From Lachnospiraceae bacterium UBA3845 (lineage in GTDB: Bacteria > Bacillota > Clostridia > Lachnospirales > Lachnospiraceae): a stretch of DNA of 30,834 nucleotides. Of the stretch, positions 14,361 through 21,612 are shown one piece after another. The DNA is taken from NCBI GenBank assembly GCA_002392705.1, contig DGHP01000157.1, forward strand, positions 1 to 30,834. Reading direction: 5' to 3'. Positions within the stretch are counted from its first letter, which is position 1. Every line of letters begins with the position of its first letter. The translations under genes and the position numbers were made by a program. Under the pieces are notes generated by a model. The model searched no databases and was not told the DNA's origin. It was given only the letters and a program-made list of their open reading frames with translations.

Positions 14361-15161
14361 TCAGCCGAAAGCCCCTCTCCGGTACTCCTCCTTCATCTGC
14401 CTGAGCACTTCCTCGTCCGTCAGGCTTCCCTGGGGTCTTGCCTTCAGCCTGTCACGCGTATCCGCGGCAATCTTCAGGTTATATTCCTGGATCTTTTCGA
14501 TCAGGACCGGATCCGCTCCCAGGCTCTCCAGTTTGACGCGGTATTCCTTCTCATCCAGAAACAGCGGCAGCGTACTGACATATCTGCGCATCATCTCCCG
14601 GGAGCGGACCAGCTTCCAGGCGCTGAGAAAACAGTCCGCCGCGTTGCTGTAGCGGAACTGCAGGGCATATGCGCATCCAAGGTTGTTCCAGACGAGCGCA
14701 TAGAACTGGGCGCCGAGACTGCTGGGCGAGCTGTTCCGGTTCAGGATTTTCCTGTAGGCCGAGATCGCCGCCGTATATCTTCCGCTCTGGACCAGATAGT
14801 CCGCGCGGATCTTGGACCGCTCATCTTCCGGCCCTACCTGGACGCGGGTCAGTTCCTCCCTGAGCGCGTGCTGCTCCCTGCCCGACAGATATCCGATCTC
14901 GGCAAATACCGGCATGATGAAATAGCTGACGTCTTTATCCGGCCGCTCCATCGCCTCGGACATCTTCCGGCTGAGCGTCTTCAGCCCCAGCTCATCCCGC
15001 ACCCAGTCGCAGAGCCTGCTGTTCACGACGCTCCCGTCGATCAGATACAGGTTCTCCTTCAGGAAAAAGCACAGTTCTTCTATGGAACAGATGCTGACGC
15101 CTATGCTCTCTATGTAAAACGGATGTTCCGCTGTCTTAACCGTACACAGATCGAAAGCCAC
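14361..15161 (-). CDS. TPR-like protein of the DUF5716/DUF5717 cluster
   Basis: A 266-residue soluble protein. I cannot name its family. It starts at a GTG (15159-15161) after AGAGGGGGAAAG. The N-terminal 110 residues are mixed (HPFYIESIGVSICSIEELCF, then helices). Residues about 120-215 look like two or three TPR-type helix pairs: ADYLVQSGRYTAAISAYRKI, WNNLGCAYALQFRYSNAADC and FLSAWKLVRSREMMRRYVST have the alanine/tyrosine spacing of TPRs. The C-terminus is charged (DEEVLRQMKEEYRRG). It lies 38 bases after the DUF5716-type gene, in the same direction, and probably forms an operon with it. A scaffold role for the two upstream proteins is inferred from the fold and context only. Confidence 0.7.
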   Translation of the reverse strand: MAFDLCTVKTAEHPFYIESIGVSICSIEELCFFLKENLYLIDGSVVNSRLCDWVRDELGLKTLSRKMSEAMERPDKDVSYFIMPVFAEIGYLSGREQHALREELTRVQVGPEDERSKIRADYLVQSGRYTAAISAYRKILNRNSSPSSLGAQFYALVWNNLGCAYALQFRYSNAADCFLSAWKLVRSREMMRRYVSTLPLFLDEKEYRVKLESLGADPVLIEKIQEYNLKIAADTRDRLKARPQGSLTDEEVLRQMKEEYRRGAFG

Positions 15162-15199
15162 TCTTCTTTCCCCCTCTGATCAGAAAGCCGGTCAGGGCT

Positions 15200-16369
15200 T
15201 CAGGTCTTATCAATTCTGATCTCTCTTTTCCAGATCCTCCCGCTGGGCGGGCAGAAACCGCCGAAGCCCAGATCCTCCACCTCCAGCGTGCATTTTTTCT
15301 GTGAGGTAAAATAGAGGGTCATCCGCAGCCTGGTGGCGCGGTTCCTGCGGTCCGGAAAATGATCCAGCCTCAGTACGTGCCTGACGGTCTCCCCCTCTTC
15401 CATAGGGCTTGTCAGGACCGTGATACTCGTCTCTCCGTCGGGGATGATCTCACAGCTGCTGTGGGCTTCATACCAGTTGACCCCGGCGTTTACGAGCGGG
15501 TAATACTGCTCTCTCCCCCTGACCCGCAGCTGGATGCCCACATTCTCCGGGACCATGTCTACGCCGCTGAAGATAAGATCCGGCATCTGGATCCGGCCTG
15601 CCCTGGCCATCGCTCCGCAGCAGGCGCCCTTGGAGAACAGGTTCTGTCCCTGAAAGGCATGCCGCCGGAAGGTCAGGTACTGGAAGGAACGGACAGCCCA
15701 GGAACGGTCAAAATATGTCCCGTAGAGGTAGCTGGTGGTCACGTTTCTCCGCTCAAAGAGTCTGCCGAGGAGCTCGTATAAGAGACGGTCCCGCTCCTTA
15801 TCCCAGTCCTCGTCGCTCCTGCCGGCCCGGACGCTGTCGCTCACATCCGTCGAAGCGACTTCGCTGATCGAGACGATGCCCGGCCGGACCGTCCTGTCTA
15901 TATGCAGGATGTGGCCGATCATCCGCTCATTTTTGTACTGCAGGAAGGCAACGTCCCCGTTCCACAGTTCCCTGCGCTTATTGACAACATAATAGTAAAA
16001 GCTGGTCCGCCAGTCCTGAAAATAGAGATTCCTGCGCATGACGCCGATCTTCTCCATAGCCTGGGCAAGATTCTCGCTCATCTTCGGTTTCAGTTCCGGC
16101 AGCGTCACGCAGACGCTGACGCTTCCGGGATCCGGCTTCCCGGGTATCTGCTCCAGAAGTTCCTTCAGAAATGCCGCGAGCTTCTCAAGGGAGTAGCTCC
16201 CTCCCATGATGATGCCCTTCCAGACACTGACCGGAACTTCCTGCATGCCGCTCTCCCCGCCGGACGGCAGTACCAGGGTCTGGGGTTCGTCCAGCTGATC
16301 GCCGAACCATGTAATCTGCGCCCCTTCGCGGGAAATCTGCAGACCCGCAAAAGTCTCCTTCTGCTCCAT
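15200..16369 (-). CDS. DUF5716-type protein, possible actin/Hsp70-like fold
   Basis: A 389-residue protein that I match by memory to DUF5716; function unknown. The ATG follows GGAGAGAGAG. The N-terminal ETFAGLQISREGAQITW resembles the first strands of actin-like ATPases. PGSVSVCVTLPELKPKMSEN and AQAMEKIGVMRRNLYFQDWR resemble the Hsp70 pattern of strand, helix and 'lineup' segment. GDVAFLQYKNERMIGHIL and YLYGTYFDRSWAVRSFQYL, then GQNLFSKGACCGAM, recall the second half of such folds. Classical phosphate-binding motifs are weak, so ATP binding is unproven. The last ~130 residues look β-rich. It sits between the DUF5717-type gene and the TPR-like gene, behind a tandem repeat. Confidence 0.7.
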   Translation of the reverse strand: MEQKETFAGLQISREGAQITWFGDQLDEPQTLVLPSGGESGMQEVPVSVWKGIIMGGSYSLEKLAAFLKELLEQIPGKPDPGSVSVCVTLPELKPKMSENLAQAMEKIGVMRRNLYFQDWRTSFYYYVVNKRRELWNGDVAFLQYKNERMIGHILHIDRTVRPGIVSISEVASTDVSDSVRAGRSDEDWDKERDRLLYELLGRLFERRNVTTSYLYGTYFDRSWAVRSFQYLTFRRHAFQGQNLFSKGACCGAMARAGRIQMPDLIFSGVDMVPENVGIQLRVRGREQYYPLVNAGVNWYEAHSSCEIIPDGETSITVLTSPMEEGETVRHVLRLDHFPDRRNRATRLRMTLYFTSQKKCTLEVEDLGFGGFCPPSGRIWKREIRIDKT

Positions 16370-16412
16370 CTCTCTCTCCGATCTGTTTCAGAAAAGCGGC
16401 AGCATGAAAAAA

Positions 16413-16543
16413 CACAGCTCCGCTTTCATCGCCGCCAAAGGCAGAAACTGCCGCACAGCTCCGCTTTCATCGCCGCCGCGGGCAGGGACTTACATCACAG
16501 CTCCGCTTTCATCGCCGCCGCGGGCAGGGACTTACGTCACAGC
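16413..16543. repeat. Tandem repeat, 41-42-base period, three copies plus a stub
   Basis: Copies start at 16413, 16454 and 16496 with a partial fourth at 16538, each opening with CACAGCTCCGCTTTCATCGC. Copies 2 and 3 are nearly identical; copy 1 is diverged after about 24 bases. The fourth start overlaps the stop of the DUF5717-type gene, so the unit appears derived from that gene's 3' flank. The array fills most of the 167-base gap. Confidence 0.9.
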
Positions 16544-19500
16544 AATGTAAACAGTTCCCTTGTCAGAAGATCCGTCTCCTGATAATCCTCAAGCTCGCTG
16601 AGGTATTCCTCCCTGCTGCCCTCCTCCAGCTTCTGCGCCATCGCAAAGAGCTTTCCGTAGCGGCTGTTTTTCAGCGACTCCGGTACAGCCCGGGCCCGCA
16701 GAGTCCGCAGGCTGCTGCGGAAATGCTCCCCTTCCGGGCTGATCTCCTCTGTGCGGCACTCCAGCTCTTCGGAGCCGAAGAGGACAAATTCCCGGACCCG
16801 GATTCCCTGAAAGACATCTCTCATGGTCTCCTCCGTCCACTCCCCGTCCGTTCCCCTGAAGCGGTAATACAGCTTTACGCTGCTGGCAGGATCCGCCACA
16901 CATTCCAGAAAGACTTTATCGTCGATGCTCAGCGGATCTGTCAGTTCCGCCGGAAAACGCTGGAAAAAGGCAAAGCGGATCCCGCGGCTGCTGAACTGTT
17001 CCAGGAGTTTCGAGGCTGTTTTTTTCTTTTCTTCCGTCAGCTTAATCAGTCCTGACAGGTACTGGAGCAGGGCCAGCGCGCAGGTATCCGGCAGCTGCCC
17101 GCCCTTCAGATAATCGCTCAGGATATCCTCAAAAAGGAGCTCCGAAGTGGGTTCCCCCTTAACCAGATAGCGATAGCTTTTCAGAATCACATAGGCCTGG
17201 CAGAGCCTCCTGTTCCCCAGGGACGCGCGGTAGTTCAGGTAGATACCCTCGCTTCCCGAGCTGTCCTCCCCGGTAAACAGAAGCATGCTCAGAATCTTTC
17301 TCTCAAGATCCATCGTCTCCAGCTCATACTCATGCGCCGCGGCCCAGATCTGCCGCATGAGCGCAAGCGGTCCTTCGTAATAGAGAATCAGGTAGCGGAG
17401 AATGTTCTCATCATATTTGCCCAGCGAAAAGCAGAGGCCGCACAGGCCGGAGAGAAAACTTCTCTCCTCGAACTCGCAGGCGATGACCATCTGGGAGCAG
17501 ATGCGCACCAGAAGGGGAACGGGAAGATTCTCCGGCCCGTATTTTTCCAGGATTCCGTAGGCTTCCTCATAGAGGCCTTCCTGGGTCAGCAGGTAAAGCA
17601 GCTTCTGCCTGTCCAGGGCAATATAATCCGCATAGTTGATATGCCTGAGGAAATGGAAGAGATTCTCCTCGTCCGGATGGTCCGTATAATAATCCAGCAG
17701 CCAGCCCCGCACCTGCCTGCGGAATTCCTCCGACAGGGCGCTCATGTTCACGGCGCTGAGAAAATAGCCGAGATTCTTATGGCTGATCTTCTGCCGGCCG
17801 CCCGCATTCAGGCAGTAGAAAAGCACGATCCCCGGATCATCCGGGACAATCCGCGCGCACACATTCATCAGGGCCGGCGCGTCGAGCAGGTGCTCCGCCA
17901 TATACAGGGAAGTGGACGCATAGCGCCGCCCCTCATCATCCTCGAGAAGGATCCTGGAATCCTCCGAATATATCTGAATCTGCGCTTTCCGGCCGCTGAT
18001 CTGCACCACGGGATTTTTCTGAAGCCGCACGTCCGCGGTCAGAACTTTTTTCATGGCCGGGTTTCTGCAGTCAATCTCAAAGGTAAACAGAATCTGGACC
18101 AGATGTCTTGCCTGCTCCTGCGTCAGCGCCTTGCGGTCGATATAGCGGGCATAGAGTACGGCCAGATCGCTGTTGATCCGGCTCATCCGCAGCTGGTCCG
18201 TCATAAAGGAGCGGATCGCCGGAAGCATCGAGCTGTAGATCTGCGGTATGTTTTCCCTGCTGTCGGAAATATTCCTGTAGATCTTCGCTTTCCGTCTCCA
18301 GTCCAGCGCGTCGTTGTATACAAAGTAGCGGCGGATGATCTGGGGCATCCGTTCAATCCGGCATTCCCCCATCGTCTCCATGTAATATTCGTAAAGGCCG
18401 TTGATCGTCAGCTCGCGGCTTACGGCCGCTTGATAGATCGGGAAATAGCGCTCGTCCCGCTTCTCCCCGGCGACCGCCAGCGTGCACCAGGCGGTAAGGA
18501 TATCCCGCAGCTGACTCTGCTCATAGCATCTGCCGAGCAGGCGGAAGGTGGCCGGATCATACTGGGGCTTTCTGAGAACCAGGCCTGCTGTCTGCAGATA
18601 GAGCTGCTCCGTCATCAGGCCGTTCCGTGACGCGAAATCAACGATCATGCGTACCGGAAGATTCCACTCGTGAATCAGCCAGGGATTCTTCTGAAGAATC
18701 AGCGCGCCTTCCAGGTACATGACCGGGCTGTTGCAGCCGAGTCTGATCTGCTGGACAATCAGATCCAGGCGCGCGCTGTCAGTGGGGAATTCATCTTCCA
18801 GAAGGTAGAGCTGAAGCCAGCGGATGACCCAGCACCTGCGGTTCTTAAGATACAGCTGCCTCACCTTCCTGCGTACTTCATTCACCTCATCCTGACCGCT
18901 CCTGAAAAAGGTGGACAGATAAAGCCACACCGCATAGCGGGAGGGATCTTCCGTTAAGATCTTGTTTTTCTCCAGATCGGAAAGAAGCTTCTCCGCCCTG
19001 GCCTTCCTGCCCTCCGCCTGCAGCACAAATATATGCAGAAGGTCCGCATACGGGTCGGTTCCCCCTGCGCGGAGATAACTCCCGATCACGGACTCGCTGC
19101 GGTCCGTCCAGCTTCGCAGATCGATCCTGCCCAGCCGGTAATCCAGATAAAGCTGAACCGCCCTGCGGACCATCAGGGCCCGCACCCGGTGCTGACGGTG
19201 GTCCTCCGTAGTGCTGCGGTCAACCCTCACGTCGCACAGGAGGGTCTGATAGCTGGTCCGGATCCGGATCCGCGCGTAGCTGCTTCCCGCATGCAGGAAG
19301 TTCGAGTCGATGATAAAGCGGAGTTCATACTCGCTTCCCCCGAAGTCACGGGTCGTGACAGACTTCTTCTCCGGCCTGAGGAAACGCGCGTCCGAGGAGA
19401 TATCCATCTCCAGATATCCCCAGCCGCTGCAGCTGATCTTCAGGGTCTCCAGGACCGTTCCCTCCGGGTCAGCCATCTGGATCTTATTCCTGTCCAGGCT

Positions 19501-20178
19501 GATCTCAACAGGTTCCTTTTTCCCGCAGCCGATCAGGAATTCCTCCAGCCCCCGTTCCCGGCCCTCCTGCGTAATCAGGGCCTGGTAAAGGGTCCTGACC
19601 GAAGCGCTCTCCTTTTTGAGGCTTTCACGGAATTCTTCTGAGGCAAAAAGCTCACAGGCGGCCGTGTAATCCTCCCTGGCGGTCTTTACCAGAAGGTTAA
19701 GGTCCGTCGGGACTTTCGCCGGAAAAGCTTTCTCCTTCTCTCCTCCTGTCCCGCCGCCTTCGTTATTCTGCTGCCCTTCTGTCTCCTCTTTTGTCTCCTC
19801 TTCTGTCTGCCCGTTTCCCGAAAGCGCCGCATTCCTGCCCTTCACGGACACACTGCAGGGCACATGAAGCTCCCCCAGGTCGGTGGACAGGGTAAATACC
19901 CCCTCGGTCATGCCGCCTGCTTCCAGGCCGGTCGTATCCACGCGGAAGCGGATCGAAGCGGCGGAGCTGTAGAACTCCTCCGGCTCAATCTTCATTCTCG
20001 GATTTGAGGAATACACAAATCCCCGGATCCTGCGCTCCTGCGGGTGAGATACGGTAAAGACGCCGCCTGCAGCGGTGCCTTCTTTCACCTCCAGCCGGAT
20101 ACTGTCACAGGACAGGACCGGAACCGGTTTTTCATATTCAAATGTCTCACTCAGAAGCTGTTCCAGGCGTCTGCGCAC
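16537..20178 (-). CDS. Giant DUF5717-type protein with β-sandwich N-terminus and helical repeats
   Basis: A 1213-residue protein I match by memory to DUF5717; function unknown. The start is a GTG (20176-20178) after GGGAGGGGG. By eye: residues 17-115 form a β-rich, Ig-like module (VFTVSHPQERRIRGFVYSSN); 118-150 is a low-complexity Glu/Gly/Gln linker; 155-220 is helical; 222-322 is a second β-rich module (EISLDRNKIQMADPEG, YARIRIRTSYQTLLCDVRV); the remaining ~890 residues are almost all amphipathic helices suggesting a TPR/HAT-like solenoid. No signal peptide or membrane helix is seen, so it is probably cytoplasmic. It follows nrdR by 86 bases and precedes the DUF5716-type and TPR-like genes. 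No catalytic motif was found. Confidence 0.75.
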   Translation of the reverse strand: MRRRLEQLLSETFEYEKPVPVLSCDSIRLEVKEGTAAGGVFTVSHPQERRIRGFVYSSNPRMKIEPEEFYSSAASIRFRVDTTGLEAGGMTEGVFTLSTDLGELHVPCSVSVKGRNAALSGNGQTEEETKEETEGQQNNEGGGTGGEKEKAFPAKVPTDLNLLVKTAREDYTAACELFASEEFRESLKKESASVRTLYQALITQEGRERGLEEFLIGCGKKEPVEISLDRNKIQMADPEGTVLETLKISCSGWGYLEMDISSDARFLRPEKKSVTTRDFGGSEYELRFIIDSNFLHAGSSYARIRIRTSYQTLLCDVRVDRSTTEDHRQHRVRALMVRRAVQLYLDYRLGRIDLRSWTDRSESVIGSYLRAGGTDPYADLLHIFVLQAEGRKARAEKLLSDLEKNKILTEDPSRYAVWLYLSTFFRSGQDEVNEVRRKVRQLYLKNRRCWVIRWLQLYLLEDEFPTDSARLDLIVQQIRLGCNSPVMYLEGALILQKNPWLIHEWNLPVRMIVDFASRNGLMTEQLYLQTAGLVLRKPQYDPATFRLLGRCYEQSQLRDILTAWCTLAVAGEKRDERYFPIYQAAVSRELTINGLYEYYMETMGECRIERMPQIIRRYFVYNDALDWRRKAKIYRNISDSRENIPQIYSSMLPAIRSFMTDQLRMSRINSDLAVLYARYIDRKALTQEQARHLVQILFTFEIDCRNPAMKKVLTADVRLQKNPVVQISGRKAQIQIYSEDSRILLEDDEGRRYASTSLYMAEHLLDAPALMNVCARIVPDDPGIVLFYCLNAGGRQKISHKNLGYFLSAVNMSALSEEFRRQVRGWLLDYYTDHPDEENLFHFLRHINYADYIALDRQKLLYLLTQEGLYEEAYGILEKYGPENLPVPLLVRICSQMVIACEFEERSFLSGLCGLCFSLGKYDENILRYLILYYEGPLALMRQIWAAAHEYELETMDLERKILSMLLFTGEDSSGSEGIYLNYRASLGNRRLCQAYVILKSYRYLVKGEPTSELLFEDILSDYLKGGQLPDTCALALLQYLSGLIKLTEEKKKTASKLLEQFSSRGIRFAFFQRFPAELTDPLSIDDKVFLECVADPASSVKLYYRFRGTDGEWTEETMRDVFQGIRVREFVLFGSEELECRTEEISPEGEHFRSSLRTLRARAVPESLKNSRYGKLFAMAQKLEEGSREEYLSELEDYQETDLLTRELFTLL

Positions 20179-20264
20179 GGTATTTTCCCCCTCCCAAAAT
20201 GAAGTTCTGTACCCTGACCTGGTGGCGCGTATGGCTGATTTGCAGCCAGGCCGTCCGGGATCAC

Positions 20265-20735
20265 TCAGCTGTTCGGATGATTTTCTTCATTCAGGATCGC
20301 CCTGATCTCATCGCGGAAGGATTCCAGGTCGGCAAACTGGCGGTACACGGAAGCGAACCTCACATAAGCGACCGGATCCAGTTTTCTCAGACCGTCCATT
20401 ACCTTCTCTCCCACGACGCTGCTGTCCACCTCACCGGCCTGCCCGTTGAACAGATCGGTCTCGACCTTATCGATCATCTTCTTGATCTCCGTGATCGGTA
20501 CAGGTCTCTTGTAGCAGGCCCGCATAACGCCGGCTTCCAGCTTGCTGCGGTCATACTGCTGCCGTGTATGGTCTTTCTTAATCACGACCAGCGGGATCGT
20601 CTCGATCTTCTCATAGGTAGTAAAACGCTTCCCGCATCCGTCGCACTGACGTCTTCTCCGTATGGAATTGCTCTCTTCCACCGGTCTGGAGTCGGTCACC
20701 CTTGTGTCTTCATTTCCGCAAAACGGGCATCTCAT
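20265..20735 (-). CDS. nrdR: Transcriptional repressor NrdR
   Basis: Zinc- and nucleotide-binding repressor of ribonucleotide reductase genes. It has 156 residues. The ATG at 20733-20735 has AAGGAG 10 bases upstream; the open frame further upstream crosses the promoter and is rejected. The zinc ribbon has Cys3, Cys6, Cys31 and Cys34 (RCPFCGNED and CDGCGKRFTTYE). The ATP-cone runs from about residue 49 to 136, with VVIKKDHTRQQYDRSKLEAG and DPVAYVRFASVYRQF. No ribonucleotide reductase gene or NrdR box was seen in this window. It may share a transcript with the DUF5717-type gene, 86 bases downstream. Confidence 0.97.
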   Translation of the reverse strand: MRCPFCGNEDTRVTDSRPVEESNSIRRRRQCDGCGKRFTTYEKIETIPLVVIKKDHTRQQYDRSKLEAGVMRACYKRPVPITEIKKMIDKVETDLFNGQAGEVDSSVVGEKVMDGLRKLDPVAYVRFASVYRQFADLESFRDEIRAILNEENHPNS

Positions 20736-20841
20736 GTCAGTAAGCTCCTTTCTCACAGCTGTCCGCCTCAGGCGCCGGACAGAGCTCTCTTTTCCCCGGA
20801 TCTTTCTCAAACCGGGCCGGCCCTGCCGGCCGGCAATCTGC

Positions 20842-20870
20842 ATTATACTCCAGCCGGGAACATTTTTTAA
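20842..20870 (-). promoter_or_regulatory. Promoter of nrdR
   Basis: Minus strand: perfect TATAAT (20842-20847), 17 bases, TTAAAA (20865-20870) as a weak -35. The leader of about 100 bases includes a very GC-rich CCGGCC-type inverted repeat. Confidence 0.6.
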
Positions 20871-20987
20871 CAGTTCTTAATTCACATCCTTCCGCCGGGC
20901 TGCTGTTCACGGCCCTCTACACATCAGGCGGCCGGGCAGGCTGCAGGCATCTTCCTGCCGGCACTCCTGCCGTCCCCCCGGAAGGGA

Positions 20988-21611
20988 TCAGTCGAAGAAC
21001 AGGTATCTGGCAGCAGACTCCAGGATCCGGGCGGACTGTTCCACCCCGAAGGCGGAAGTGTCCAGCAGCAGCTGCCGGCCGGCTACCTCATCCGGAAAAT
21101 CGGCGGAAAAACGTTTTCTGTACTCTCTTCTGGCCCTGTCCTCGCTGGCGATCAGGGTACGGGCGTAATTCTCATCCGTGTGGAGCATCTCCATGCAGTT
21201 CCGGACCCGGACTTCATCCGGGGAGTAGAGAAACACATTCAGGCATCTCTTCTTCCCGTGAAAGATCTGATCCCCGCAGCGGCCCAGTATGATACAGGGT
21301 CCTTCCTCTGCCAGCTTCCGGATCACCTCCGCCTGGGCATTAAACAGAGCCTGGGCTTCATCCGCAGCCGGATCCTTTGCCTCCCTGCGGAAGAGCCTGG
21401 CCATGAAGCCCTGCGGGGCGCCTGTCTCCTCCGTCCGGCCGGAGGTCTCACCCTCCGTCCCGGGATCCTGGAGGGTGCCGGGTGTCTGGACCATGGCTTC
21501 CACACTGCTGCGGTCATACACCGGGATCTGAAGGAGTTCCCCCAGCAGAGCGGCGATCTCATGTCCCCTGCTCCCGAACATCCTTGAGATGGTGATCACA
21601 TAATTCTCCAT
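20988..21611 (-). CDS. Cytidylate-kinase-like family protein
   Basis: A 207-residue P-loop protein of the cytidylate kinase-like group (pfam Cytidylate_kin2), whose physiological substrate is not established. The ATG (21609-21611) follows GGGAGGGG and is one base after the stop of the GTPase-NYN gene, so translation is coupled. The family start ITISRMFGSRGHEIAALLGE matches the usual ISREFGSGGREIG pattern, but with Arg for the second Gly of the loop. Then come IPVYDRSSVEAM, a proline/glutamate-rich insertion (about residues 45-80), CIILGRCGDQIFHGKKRCLN and RDRARREYRKRF-like basic lid residues. True CMP kinases (cmk) differ and are usually near rpsA or ispH, so I do not use that symbol. Confidence 0.82.
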   Translation of the reverse strand: MENYVITISRMFGSRGHEIAALLGELLQIPVYDRSSVEAMVQTPGTLQDPGTEGETSGRTEETGAPQGFMARLFRREAKDPAADEAQALFNAQAEVIRKLAEEGPCIILGRCGDQIFHGKKRCLNVFLYSPDEVRVRNCMEMLHTDENYARTLIASEDRARREYRKRFSADFPDEVAGRQLLLDTSAFGVEQSARILESAARYLFFD

Positions 21612-21612
21612 T

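Noticed and set aside
16413..16543. CRISPR array
   Set aside because: Repeats are direct tandem copies without unique spacers of constant length, and there are no cas genes.
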